DNA from: Leptolyngbya sp. PCC 6406
Lineage (GTDB): Bacteria; Cyanobacteriota; Cyanobacteriia; Phormidesmidales; Phormidesmidaceae
Length of the DNA: 64,000 nucleotides
Reading direction: 5' to 3'
NCBI RefSeq assembly: GCF_000332095.2
Contig: NZ_KI913949.1
Span: forward strand, 2,420,502 to 2,484,501
Shown here: positions 1 to 8,636 of the stretch, piece after piece
Layout: each line of letters begins with the position of its first letter
How positions within the stretch are numbered: the stretch's first letter is position 1
Made by a program: the position numbers and the translations under genes
The notes under the pieces: model-generated
Databases searched by the model: none
Seen by the model: the letters and a program-made list of their open reading frames with translations, nothing else
Told to the model about the DNA's origin: nothing

Positions 1-461
1 TGCCCCCCAGATAACTGCGAGGGAAAGTGATCCAACCGATCTCCCAGCCCTACCAGATCCAGGGCCACCTCCGGCTTCATCGGGCGGGGGGCAATGTCCG
101 TTACTAGGGCCACATTCTCCCGTGCCGTCAGACTGGGGATTAGATTGTAGAACTGGAAAATAAAGCCGATGGACTCCCGCCGAAACCGAGTCAGCAGGCG
201 GTCACCCCCTAGGCTCAGATTTTGCTGACGAAAATACACCTCCCCGCTGGTGGGGATATCCAGCCCCCCCAGGATGTTCAGCAGGGTAGATTTGCCGCTG
301 CCCGATGGCCCCAGCAACACCACGAACTCTCCCTCGTACAGATCCAGATCCACCGCCCGCAAAGCGTGAACCGCTACCTCTCCCATCTGGTAGGTCTTGG
401 TGATCTGGTGTCCATGAAAAATAGCCGGGGCAATGGTGGCCGTGGGAACTGGAGACATCAT
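1..461 (-). CDS. ABC transporter ATP-binding protein, DevA/MacB/LolD type (partial)
   Basis: Cytoplasmic ATPase subunit of an ABC exporter. The reading frame runs off the left edge of the window, so only the N-terminal ~153 residues are present. Visible are a Walker A motif (GPSGSGKST, about residues 50-58), the Q-loop region ([18 protein letters not shown]) and the start of the signature motif LSGG at the very edge. The Q-loop wording is typical of the family that powers DevBCA/MacAB/LolCDE-like exporters. The start is set at the double ATG at 456-461; an in-frame TTG 75 bp upstream is possible. The permease partner would lie to the left, outside the window. Confidence 0.9.
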   Translation of the reverse strand, partial: MMSPVPTATIAPAIFHGHQITKTYQMGEVAVHALRAVDLDLYEGEFVVLLGPSGSGKSTLLNILGGLDIPTSGEVYFRQQNLSLGGDRLLTRFRRESIGFIFQFYNLIPSLTARENVALVTDIAPRPMKPEVALDLVGLGDRLDHFPSQLSGG

Positions 462-854
462 TGGGGTTCCCCCATGAAATTTAGATTTGTAGCCAGTGTG
501 GGCGGCGACCCAGTAACGACTCTGGCGCTCAATCAAGGTCAGCCTCCACCCTTATGACGATGAGGGGGGAAGGCTTCGGCGTGATCTCAGACAAACACGC
601 AACCGCAGGGTTCTCGCGAAACTGTCACCCTTTAAGCCATCAGTTCAAACATCTGTACCCCTATTGTAGATGCCTATAGCGATGCAGCCGCCTCAGGTAA
701 CACCAAATTCTCTCAGCCCTGCCACTGCGATCGCGGCGTGAGATTTTGGGTGGGGCGATGGCCTTGGGCCGGTCGCAGACCATCGCGTCTACCCATCTCG
801 CTCAATACCGCCACTGGGGATGTGGATGTGTGGGATTGAAAAGTGCGATCGCTG
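462..854. other. Intergenic region without a recognisable gene
   Basis: Lies between two minus-strand genes. It must hold the leader of the ABC ATPase gene. It contains several GCGATCGC-like sites and no open frame with recognisable protein features on either strand. Confidence 0.5.
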
Positions 855-889
855 ACTAAAACTGCCAGGTGGGCAATGCTCACCTGGCA
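855..889 (-). terminator. Probable rho-independent terminator of the subtilase-CHAP gene
   Basis: TGCCAGGTG (863-871) and CACCTGGCA (881-889) form a perfect 9-bp stem with a 9-nt loop. Read on the minus strand it is followed by GTTTTAGTC, a short T run. It begins 8 bp beyond the stop codon of the minus-strand gene ending at 897. Confidence 0.7.
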
Positions 890-896
890 CTATCTA

Positions 897-3800
897 CTAT
901 GCTCTCGGCACCGTGATGAACTTGCTAGGCCATTGAGATGAGCCAGGTTGGATAGTCCGCACGTTATAGCGTTGCCCGTTCCAATTGGACTCGGAAATCA
1001 CAATGGAACCATCCGCATTAATACGCTCAACAACCGCAACGTGGCCTACCGAACCAGCGCCGCCGACCCTTGCTTCCCAGAGTGCAATTGAGGGTGCCTG
1101 TGGACTGCTTACCACTCGCGCTCCTCGACTAGCTGTGTTGTCCCAAGTGCCAGCGTTGCCCAGCATACTATCCAAGGCATGTTTGCTATACCCCAGTTGC
1201 AACATCCGGCCATGGGCGTACCAGGTACAGTTCATTCCCTTAGCTGGGAAAGGATTGCGAGAGGTATATTCAGGCCGGTTCCGCCACTGATCAAACTGAG
1301 CCAAGGACATCACAGTAGCAGGCTGGCCACTTGATGGAGAGGGACCAGAGTTCTGATGACCGGAACCAATGTAGTAAGCAGCCACAAAGCCGGTTTGATT
1401 GCCCACTCGCACCTCATGCCAGTCAGAGCGAGTATCGTTTGGTGTAGAGTAGCTACCGCCGCTCACAGTTCTCAGAATGGTCAGATTCGTTCCCCGAGGC
1501 AATGTCCGAATCACACCATGGCCAGTAGATGCCCCCCGCCGCATATTCAGAGACAAATTCCCCACATTGGCATTGACGTGACCAGGCCGGGTCTGGACTG
1601 GGGCAGGATTAGGCGTCGGTGGTGTCGGAACCACAGGCTGCCCAGTTCCCACCTGTTGGGTGACAGGAATATAAACCGTACGGCCAATTTGCAGAACTCT
1701 GGCCTCAGCATCCGTGAAGCTAGCGCCTCCTGGAGATTTCACGATCTCACGCCAGCGATTACCATTGCCCAGATAGCGCTGAGCAATGCCCCATAGGGTA
1801 TCCCCACGTTGCACCACATATTGCTGGTACCGTCCTGGTGGTGGGGGAGGAGTGACGGGTACTGTAGGAGTCGATGCATTTTCCAACTGGACAAACTGAA
1901 GTCCGTTGTACTGAGCCGGAGTCAGAATCCGGCTACTCCCAGCCGGTCGTCCGGCCCAGTTGGATTCAGAAATACGGATGCGGCCATCGGGATAGACCTC
2001 CTCCAGGAAAGCCACATGTCCAAAGCGAGCATGACCGCCTTGGACACCAGGGGGCCAGACGACGATGCCACGGGCTCCGGGTGTCGGCGTTGAGGTAACA
2101 GGTAATCCCAAAGTACGAGCATCCTGCGCCCAGTTAGCAGCATGGCCCAGGAAACGATTCCCAACATTGGCGGGCAGCAACCCCGTTTCCCGCATCCGCC
2201 CATAGGTGTACCAGGTACATTGACCAATCAGCGCCGAATTCCAGGCAAAGGGATTCAGGTTGCCGTTGCGGTAATTAGCAGACCCCACATTAATGGGCAC
2301 ATTTACAGGCTGCGGGGAGGGGTTAGGGTTCGATGCTGGAGGCGCTAGTCGAGGGGGGTTGCTGGCTGGGGCACCCGCAAGGTAAGCCGCAGGCATCCAG
2401 TAGTTTGTACCGTTGTAGTTAATGCGATACCACAGTTCGTTGGGTGGGTTGTTATTCCAAGTGATTCGTTCGCCATAGGTCCAAGCGTTGAATGTCAATG
2501 ACTTACCGATTGATTCTGCAAGGTAAGTAGCCCCAGGAAAAGGACTAGGCACCCGATTGTTATGTACGGGGGTGTAGCGATAGGCTGTCCCAATGCTGGG
2601 AGTGGGAGAACCCGTAAATGTCTCGGCCACAATGGGATGTTGGACGGCCCTTTCAAAGGGAGTGACAATCCCATCGCCACTCCAGGTTTCAGGAATCAGA
2701 GAGGCTGGGGCATGGTGACTCTGGGGTGCGGCTGCCTTGGCCATGTAGACGGCGGCGGCCATATTCACCAGTCCAGCACCCGTTTCGGGGTTCCAGTTGG
2801 GGGTGCCCAGATCCCGCGCCGTCTGTTGCAGAATTTCAATCACCTGGCGATAGCTCAGCTCTGGGTTCGCCGCCCATACTTGCGACACCACCCCAGTCAC
2901 CTTAGCCGCAGCTACCGAGCTGCCATGCATAGAACCGAGACCATCGCCAACGGTGGAGAGCTTAGGATTATCTAGGGTGCCCCCAGGGGCCAAAATACTG
3001 AGGCCAGCACCATAGCTGGAGTACTCTGCCCGGTCAAGACCATCGCTAGCCCCAACGGTAATAATGTTGTCAAATTCTTGGGCGGCCTGCCCTAGGGCAG
3101 ACATGACCCCACCGTCATTACCCGCTGCGACGACGACAACGACATTATGCTGGCGGGCAAATTCCAGTGCCATCCGTTCTTGAGGTGTGAGTTCATAACG
3201 GGTGGTCATGCTGCCATCAGCATTGATTTGGGTCAGATCCAGGCTGAGATTAACAATGCCATTGGGCTGATCAGACTCAATAAACTGGGTTACAAACTTA
3301 GCCAGAGAGTCAGCCCACTGTCCCGACCCAATAGAACGCTCTAGCCAAAGCGGGGCTTGGTCGTTGATACCGTCAATGCCGAGGTCGTTATCACGGGTAG
3401 CGCCGATGATACCCAGAACATGGGTGCCATGCTCATTGCCTTCGCCTGGGGACAACAAGGGGTTATTATCACCACCTATCAAGTCACGTCCATGGACAAT
3501 TCGGGAGTAGTCAATGTCAGGATTATCGCCGCTGAAGCCCGTGTCAATAATGCCTATGAGGGGCTGCTGCTCTAGGGGGGCGGTGAATCCCAGGGAGAAG
3601 TCTGCGTCAGCCCAGGTCACTGCTGCATCGGTATAAGCCCTAATGGATTGTCCGATATCCGTAGTGCGCCAGTCCAAATCAGTATTAACCACATCACCCA
3701 TGTAGATCGCGGTGCCGGTGGCTCCCCGCACTTGGAACACAATGTCGTTGTAGTCCAGATCTGATTTGCCATCGACGCGCATGTCTTCAAAGACAAAAGT

Positions 3801-4667
3801 GTTGCCATCACCGAAGACATCAGCGATTTGGCCCATGGCGAACATATCATCGGGGTTCGCCGTGGACATCGAGAACAGCGGTGTGCCGCTGCTACCAACA
3901 CTCGGGTTATTGAAAGCGCTCCAGACCCGGCCCCTGGGCACCAGCATGAGGCCGAATTCATCCCCCGCCTTCATCTGAAAGGTCTTGGCTCCCAGGTAAT
4001 CCCCCGAGTTCCACTGATCCAGCTTGGGATTGTATTCCCCAAAGCGGGCACCTTCCAGGCGATCGCGGATGACGATGTGGCCTTCTTCGGTGCCAGTGAG
4101 GGCGCGGCGGGCGGCTTCGCGGATGAAGTCCTCAGAGCCCAGTTCAAACTCCTCCATCCCCTCCAGGCTAAAGATGGCTAGTTCGCCCTGGTAGCTGCCG
4201 CCGTCGAAGAGATAGTCGATGGTGACTGCGCCGCTGTCGCCGACGATGAAGACACCGGACTCAAACTGGGGGCTATCAAAGTCCAACGGCAGATCGCTGC
4301 CGGGGAAACCAAAGCCATAGTCATCGTCGCCATCTGGGACAAAACCGTCGCTCAGCTCGCCATCATCGCCAATACCTTCTGAGGTCACAAAGGGAATGTC
4401 AGCGTCTTCGGCGGCGACATCACGACTGGCAAAGGCGAAATCATTATTCAGGCCAGTCAGGTCACCATCGCCATCAATCTCAGGAATTGGGATCGTATCT
4501 AGATCGCTGAGCGCATCATTATCGCTGCCGGTATCTAGGAGGCCGCTGGGGGTGAGGATGGGCTCTAGGATGAAGGTTTGGCCCAGCAGAGACGTAGGGG
4601 CTGAGGTTTGGGGGCCGAAGCCTTGAGGTGCGGGACGCTTTTTAGTCGGAAAACGAAAGAAGGCCAT
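897..4667 (-). CDS. Multidomain subtilisin-like protease with DUF4114, SH3, LysM and two CHAP domains
   Basis: A 1256-residue protein. The N-terminus is acidic and carries a DxDGDGD calcium-loop-like stretch near residue 65. A DUF4114-type region ends in DLDYNDIVFQ (residues ~232-313). A peptidase S8 domain spans ~365-640, with catalytic Asp375 (IGIIDTGFSG), His413 (NEHGTHV), oxyanion Asn517 (AAGNDGG) and a Ser in HGSSVAAA (~583/584, replacing the usual GTSMAAP). Then come an SH3-like stretch (~700-765), CHAP-1 (Cys817, His884), LysM (~949-1001), a bacterial SH3 (~1030-1100) and CHAP-2 (Cys1147, His1209), joined by Pro-rich linkers. CHAP domains are amidases/peptidases of cell-wall peptides and LysM/SH3 bind the wall, so a secreted wall-acting protein is likely. 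No classical signal peptide is visible, so the export route is unclear. A terminator follows. Confidence 0.85.
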   Translation of the reverse strand: MAFFRFPTKKRPAPQGFGPQTSAPTSLLGQTFILEPILTPSGLLDTGSDNDALSDLDTIPIPEIDGDGDLTGLNNDFAFASRDVAAEDADIPFVTSEGIGDDGELSDGFVPDGDDDYGFGFPGSDLPLDFDSPQFESGVFIVGDSGAVTIDYLFDGGSYQGELAIFSLEGMEEFELGSEDFIREAARRALTGTEEGHIVIRDRLEGARFGEYNPKLDQWNSGDYLGAKTFQMKAGDEFGLMLVPRGRVWSAFNNPSVGSSGTPLFSMSTANPDDMFAMGQIADVFGDGNTFVFEDMRVDGKSDLDYNDIVFQVRGATGTAIYMGDVVNTDLDWRTTDIGQSIRAYTDAAVTWADADFSLGFTAPLEQQPLIGIIDTGFSGDNPDIDYSRIVHGRDLIGGDNNPLLSPGEGNEHGTHVLGIIGATRDNDLGIDGINDQAPLWLERSIGSGQWADSLAKFVTQFIESDQPNGIVNLSLDLTQINADGSMTTRYELTPQERMALEFARQHNVVVVVAAGNDGGVMSALGQAAQEFDNIITVGASDGLDRAEYSSYGAGLSILAPGGTLDNPKLSTVGDGLGSMHGSSVAAAKVTGVVSQVWAANPELSYRQVIEILQQTARDLGTPNWNPETGAGLVNMAAAVYMAKAAAPQSHHAPASLIPETWSGDGIVTPFERAVQHPIVAETFTGSPTPSIGTAYRYTPVHNNRVPSPFPGATYLAESIGKSLTFNAWTYGERITWNNNPPNELWYRINYNGTNYWMPAAYLAGAPASNPPRLAPPASNPNPSPQPVNVPINVGSANYRNGNLNPFAWNSALIGQCTWYTYGRMRETGLLPANVGNRFLGHAANWAQDARTLGLPVTSTPTPGARGIVVWPPGVQGGHARFGHVAFLEEVYPDGRIRISESNWAGRPAGSSRILTPAQYNGLQFVQLENASTPTVPVTPPPPPGRYQQYVVQRGDTLWGIAQRYLGNGNRWREIVKSPGGASFTDAEARVLQIGRTVYIPVTQQVGTGQPVVPTPPTPNPAPVQTRPGHVNANVGNLSLNMRRGASTGHGVIRTLPRGTNLTILRTVSGGSYSTPNDTRSDWHEVRVGNQTGFVAAYYIGSGHQNSGPSPSSGQPATVMSLAQFDQWRNRPEYTSRNPFPAKGMNCTWYAHGRMLQLGYSKHALDSMLGNAGTWDNTASRGARVVSSPQAPSIALWEARVGGAGSVGHVAVVERINADGSIVISESNWNGQRYNVRTIQPGSSQWPSKFITVPRA

Positions 4668-4791
4668 GGGTGTGGTTCTCCCAGAAAGAGGCGCGATCGC
4701 GCCCTGAGTACGGATATGTACCTTTCCGGGAAACCCTGGGGATTTTATGCGATCGCACTTTGCCCTGACCTAGACTTCTCAACACCTAGCC

Positions 4792-6135
4792 CTAACCTTC
4801 ACCCGTAATAGACAGAGCCTCCACCCAAATTCGAGGACAGACACCACCGGGGGTAATCTCCGGTTCCGCTTCGATGTGGACAATGGACTTGAGCAGATCC
4901 CGGAAGTCCCCGGCTACAGTAGCGGACTCAATACTGACCTTTTCCCCCTGGTTCACCAGCCAACCATCAAAGGGCAAGGAAAAAGATCCCTGGAGGGCAT
5001 TGACCCCCGCATGGAGTGCCTGCACATCGTCGATGTACACCACATTTTCGGCGGTCTCTAAGCTCAGGGAAGAGGTCGAGGGTTGGGCTGCCAGCACATG
5101 GTAAAAACTGGGGCCGACACTCACCTTGGCTCCAATGGAAGCGTGGCCCGTCGGCTGGGTATTGAGCCGCTTGGCAGTACCCGCACTGTGGAGAAAGTGG
5201 GTCAGCACCCCCGCTTCAATAATGGGCAAACGCCGCGTGGGGGTGCCTTCGCCGTCAAAGGTTTCGATGCTGATGTTGTCGGGGTGGAGGGCATCATCAT
5301 AGACCGACAGCAGGGGAACTGCGATCGCAGTTCCCAGAGACTCCACCGTAGAGAGACTGCGGTTATCCAGAATGCTCTGGGCATTGAAGAGATTAGAAAA
5401 GGCATCCAACAAACTCAGAAAAGCTTCAGCGGAAAACACCACCAGATACTTGCCCGACTCGATGCCACGGTAGTCCAGATGGCTAATGGTTTTTTCCTGG
5501 GCTTCCTGGAGGCAACCCTGCACATCCAGAGAATTCAGCCCCGGTTGCACCCGCATGGCCCCCGCCGATCTCGGCTTACGCCCCTCCTGCTCCGTCTTGG
5601 TATAGAGGTAAATCGAAGCGTAGGAGCGGCTATCCTGTCGCAGGGCTCCGGCGCTGTTGAGATAGAACTTATCCACCTGGCGCTGGGCCAGACCATTATA
5701 GGGAACCGCCGCGATCGCAGGATGGGCCGCCAAGAGAGCCGCCTCCGCCGCCACCAGGGTTTCCACTAGGGCCGGTACTGGAGCCGCAGGCACCTTTTCC
5801 ACCATCACCTCAGCCAAGGGAGCCGTAGCCTCAGGACTAAAGTCGGGAATATGTTCCTTAGCCCCAAAGGCACTGGCCTCCTGAGCCGTTTCCAGTGCTA
5901 GCTTCAAACCCGCCCCATCCACATCAGTCGTAGTGGTCACCCCCAGTAATCCCTCATCATTCCAGACCCGCACAATCACGCTGGAGCGCTGAGACGCCTT
6001 AACCTGCTTGGGTTCCCCCTTATCGACTTGCACACTGGTCTCGTCTACCGCCGACCCATACACGTCGTACTTGCTAATGCCGAGGGTTTTAGCAGCCTTC
6101 TCAGCGGCGGTGGCAATGTCCTGAATGGTTGGCAT
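4792..6135 (-). CDS. pmbA: TldD/PmbA family protein, PmbA (TldE)-like
   Basis: A 447-residue protein of the TldD/PmbA family. Family members form a TldD-TldE protease pair that trims unfolded peptides and modified peptides in the cytoplasm; TldD carries the HExxxH metal site and TldE/PmbA does not. This protein has no HExxxH, matching the PmbA type. Family features include the N-terminal VDKGEPKQVKASQRSS region, the central SLLDAFSNLFNAQSILDNRS and the C-terminal LPFDGWLV. It lies head-to-head with a second family member at 6565, so the two may be co-regulated. It is followed 124 bp later by the minus-strand subtilase gene. Confidence 0.85.
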   Translation of the reverse strand: MPTIQDIATAAEKAAKTLGISKYDVYGSAVDETSVQVDKGEPKQVKASQRSSVIVRVWNDEGLLGVTTTTDVDGAGLKLALETAQEASAFGAKEHIPDFSPEATAPLAEVMVEKVPAAPVPALVETLVAAEAALLAAHPAIAAVPYNGLAQRQVDKFYLNSAGALRQDSRSYASIYLYTKTEQEGRKPRSAGAMRVQPGLNSLDVQGCLQEAQEKTISHLDYRGIESGKYLVVFSAEAFLSLLDAFSNLFNAQSILDNRSLSTVESLGTAIAVPLLSVYDDALHPDNISIETFDGEGTPTRRLPIIEAGVLTHFLHSAGTAKRLNTQPTGHASIGAKVSVGPSFYHVLAAQPSTSSLSLETAENVVYIDDVQALHAGVNALQGSFSLPFDGWLVNQGEKVSIESATVAGDFRDLLKSIVHIEAEPEITPGGVCPRIWVEALSITGEG

Positions 6136-6564
6136 GGTTGGTTTACTGCGGTCCTACTGGTCTACTGTCTAGGTCTAGAATCCGAATCCACGATGGTCTA
6201 CTGGGGCCGGTCTAGCCCCCTAGGGGCGGCTACACCAATGACCATCGCGGCCCTTGCCCAGTCTAGCGCTGTCACCGGACCCTGAGGTAAGACCAGGGAT
6301 TTTCACCAGCTCCCCCACTCCCCCAATCCGGGTCACCCGGCGACAGCAGGGCGGGTTTTGAGCCTCCCATCCCGGATTCCCCATTAGATCCGAGCCAAAC
6401 CCGCCCCTACGGGATTTACCCCATCACCCCATCACCCCATCACCCCATCACCCCTGAGACCAAACTTGTCCCCAGACCTGCCCCAATTTTTTGTCGGAAA
6501 TGTCACCCTTTCCGAGATGATGGGGAGGTGTAGAGGTGTGACAGGCGGAGCAATCAGGAACCAC
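6136..6564. other. Divergent promoter region with an 8-bp tandem repeat
   Basis: This 429-bp space separates two divergent pmbA-like genes and must hold both promoters. Positions 6423-6454 are four exact head-to-tail copies of ATCACCCC. GGTCTA recurs between 6159 and 6212. No protein-coding frame is convincing; an in-frame TTG at 6466 would extend the plus-strand gene into a stretch with no family features. Confidence 0.6.
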
Positions 6565-7872
6565 ATGGGGGCAGCAACGCACTGGGAAACCCTGCCAGAA
6601 CAACTCTTGGATCTTGCCCACCAAGCAGGGGCAGAGGCCGCCGAAGTCTTCCAGTCTCGGGCCGCCTCCCAACCCGTGTACTTTGAAGCCAACCGCCTCA
6701 AGCAGCTAGAGAGCAATCAGGTCGAAGGTACCGCCCTGCGCCTATGGCACCAGGGTCGCCCCGGTATTGCCGTAGCCCACGGCCCAATTCAACCCCAAGC
6801 CCTGGTAGAAAAAGCCCTGGCCATTAGCCATCTCAATGTTGCCGAGGCGATTGAAATGCGGGCAGGGCAGATCCAGCGCTATCCCGACGTGGGCACTCCC
6901 GTAGCGGTGGCCCAGCTTGTGGACTGGGGCCAAGAGGCCATCGCCCAAATCCGCACCGCCTACCCCGATGTAATCTGCGAAGCGGAGTTGGAATGCGACG
7001 TGGAAACCACCCGCATCGTCAATTCCCGAGGGCTGGACTACAGCTATGCGGATACCACCCTGAACGGCTATCTCTCGGCGGAGCGGGTGCGGGGCGACGA
7101 TTTCCTTAGCGTTGGAGATGGTCAAACCCGACGGGACTGCCTTGACCCCCACGCCCTAGCCCAGCAGGTCTTGCAGCGGCTGGCCTGGGCCGAAGATAAC
7201 GTCTCCGCTCCCCAAGGACGAGTCCCCGTCCTCTTCACCGCCAAAGCCGCAGACATGCTGTGGGGGACGGTGCAGGCGGCCCTCAGTGGCAAGCGAGTCA
7301 TCGAAAGTTCTTCCCCCTGGAGCGATCGTCTAGGGGAAGTGGTCACCGCCCCCGCCCTCACCATTTCCCAAGATCCCGAATCTGGCCCCTTTAGCTGCCC
7401 CTTCGATGACGAAGGCAACCCCACCCAATCCCTGGTGTTTATTGACCAGGGCACCCTGCGCCTGTTCTATACCGATTGCACCGTGGGCCGCGCCTTGGGT
7501 GGCGGGTCTACGGGCAATGGTTTTCGCCCCGATTTAGGCAGCTATCCCACACCGGGGCTGTTCAATACTTTGGTCGCCCCAGGAGATCAATCCCTGGAGC
7601 AGTTGATCCAGAGTCTAGATGAGGCCATCATCGTGGACCAAATGCTGGGGGATGGAGCAGGTATATCCGGCGACTTCTCCATCAATGTGGATCTGGGCTA
7701 CCGCATCCACCACGGCACCATCCAGGGACGGGTGAAGGACACCATGGTCGCGGGCAATGTCTACACCGCCCTACTCAATCTGCTAGCCCTAGGCAATGAT
7801 GGCGAATGGAACGGCGGTTGCTATACCCCGTCTGTGGTGGTGGCAGGGCTATCAGTCATTAGTCGGACTTAG
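6565..7872 (+). CDS. TldD/PmbA family protein, second PmbA-like paralogue
   Basis: A 435-residue member of the TldD/PmbA family, divergent from the pmbA-like gene at 4792-6135. The C-terminal region carries the family wording FYTDCTVGRALGGGSTGNGF and MLGDGAGISGDFSINVDLGYRI. No HExxxH is visible, so this also looks like a TldE-type, metal-free subunit; a true TldD may be elsewhere. The ATG at 6565 is preferred because AGGA lies 6 bp upstream and homology-like sequence starts there; a 33-codon extension from TTG 6466 is open but looks non-coding. Cyanobacteria commonly have more than one family member. Confidence 0.82.
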   Translation: MGAATHWETLPEQLLDLAHQAGAEAAEVFQSRAASQPVYFEANRLKQLESNQVEGTALRLWHQGRPGIAVAHGPIQPQALVEKALAISHLNVAEAIEMRAGQIQRYPDVGTPVAVAQLVDWGQEAIAQIRTAYPDVICEAELECDVETTRIVNSRGLDYSYADTTLNGYLSAERVRGDDFLSVGDGQTRRDCLDPHALAQQVLQRLAWAEDNVSAPQGRVPVLFTAKAADMLWGTVQAALSGKRVIESSSPWSDRLGEVVTAPALTISQDPESGPFSCPFDDEGNPTQSLVFIDQGTLRLFYTDCTVGRALGGGSTGNGFRPDLGSYPTPGLFNTLVAPGDQSLEQLIQSLDEAIIVDQMLGDGAGISGDFSINVDLGYRIHHGTIQGRVKDTMVAGNVYTALLNLLALGNDGEWNGGCYTPSVVVAGLSVISRT

Positions 7873-7881
7873 GTGGGGGAA

Positions 7882-7922
7882 TTTTGAGTTTTGAGTTTTG
7901 AGTTTTGAGTTTTGAGTTTTGA
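7882..7922. repeat. Heptamer tandem repeat (TTTTGAG)
   Basis: Five exact copies of TTTTGAG plus a partial sixth, just after the second PmbA-like stop codon. A further single copy of the motif occurs at ~7979. Heptameric short tandem repeats are a known feature of cyanobacterial intergenic DNA. Confidence 0.9.
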
Positions 7923-7938
7923 ATTGAATATCTCGTAG

Positions 7939-7957
7939 GGGCGCGGTTTCCGCGCCC
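7939..7957. repeat. GC-rich palindrome
   Basis: GGGCGCGG, TTT, CCGCGCCC forms a perfect 8-bp stem. It could act as a transcription stop for the upstream gene but lacks a T run, so a dispersed palindromic repeat is as likely. Confidence 0.6.
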
Positions 7958-7989
7958 AATGTAGTGGGTTGCAGAAAGTTTTGAGTTTT

Positions 7990-8000
7990 GGCTCTTCCGG
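7990..8000. repeat. Solitary copy of the ISL3 terminal sequence
   Basis: GGCTCTTCCGG, identical to the 11-bp terminal inverted repeat of the ISL3 element at 9449-10690 and in the same orientation as its left end. No partner end was found nearby, so it is either a relic end or a chance match. Confidence 0.4.
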
Positions 8001-8184
8001 TCTGGCTATGGGAAGCCAAGACCCAAGATACCTAAAATCCTCTCATACCAATGCTTGTAAGCTTTAGCCCCATAAAAGGAGCCTTGAAGAATTATTTTAA
8101 GCTAAAAGCCTTGTATAGCAATGCTTTCAGGTCATCGTGGAGCAGTTTTGCATACTTAAGCCGCAAGAGCCCAAAAGGAAAATC

Positions 8185-8505
8185 ATGAAGAAACTTCATA
8201 TTGCAATATCAACAGATAAAATCGACGAAACTGTTGCCGACTATTCTGTACGCTTAGGAAAGCAGCCGTGTTCATTTATTCCTGGCGAATATGCACTGTG
8301 GAGAACGGATTTTTTGAATGTTTCTGTGCGTCAAGACCTCACTTGTGAGGCTGGTGCCCTAAGGCACTTGGGTTGGGAAGATCCTACAGCGCCTGAGTTT
8401 ACACAGGATACTGATGTGAACGGTATTATCTGGGAGCGATTCACTGCCCAGCATCAAGCTGATGAGATTAATGAAATATGGCCAGAAGCCAACTACCAGC
8501 CTTGA
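8185..8505 (+). CDS. Small VOC/glyoxalase-like protein
   Basis: A 106-residue protein. The opening MKKLHIAISTDKIDETVADYS followed by LGKQPCSFIPGEYALWRTDFLNVSV resembles the beta-alpha-beta module of the vicinal oxygen chelate (glyoxalase/bleomycin resistance) superfamily, but it holds only one module and no metal ligands are certain. The ATG at 8185 is chosen because AAAGGAAAA precedes it; a GTG at 8137 would add 16 residues unlike the family. A+T content is higher than in the flanking core genes, in line with an accessory region. Function is not assigned. Confidence 0.6.
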   Translation: MKKLHIAISTDKIDETVADYSVRLGKQPCSFIPGEYALWRTDFLNVSVRQDLTCEAGALRHLGWEDPTAPEFTQDTDVNGIIWERFTAQHQADEINEIWPEANYQP

Positions 8506-8636
8506 ACTCTAACAATCGGCTGCACAGCGATCGATTGTTCGCTGCTTCGCAGCTCCAAACCGTTGCGTGAGTCGAGCATTATCCTGCAATCCTGGCTTCT
8601 GAGATAGTCTCATAATGCAACTGATGGCGAGGTGAT

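Noticed and set aside
222..557. Plus-strand 111-codon frame over the ABC ATPase
   Set aside because: It is the antisense of a clear ABC ATPase with Walker A and Q-loop motifs.
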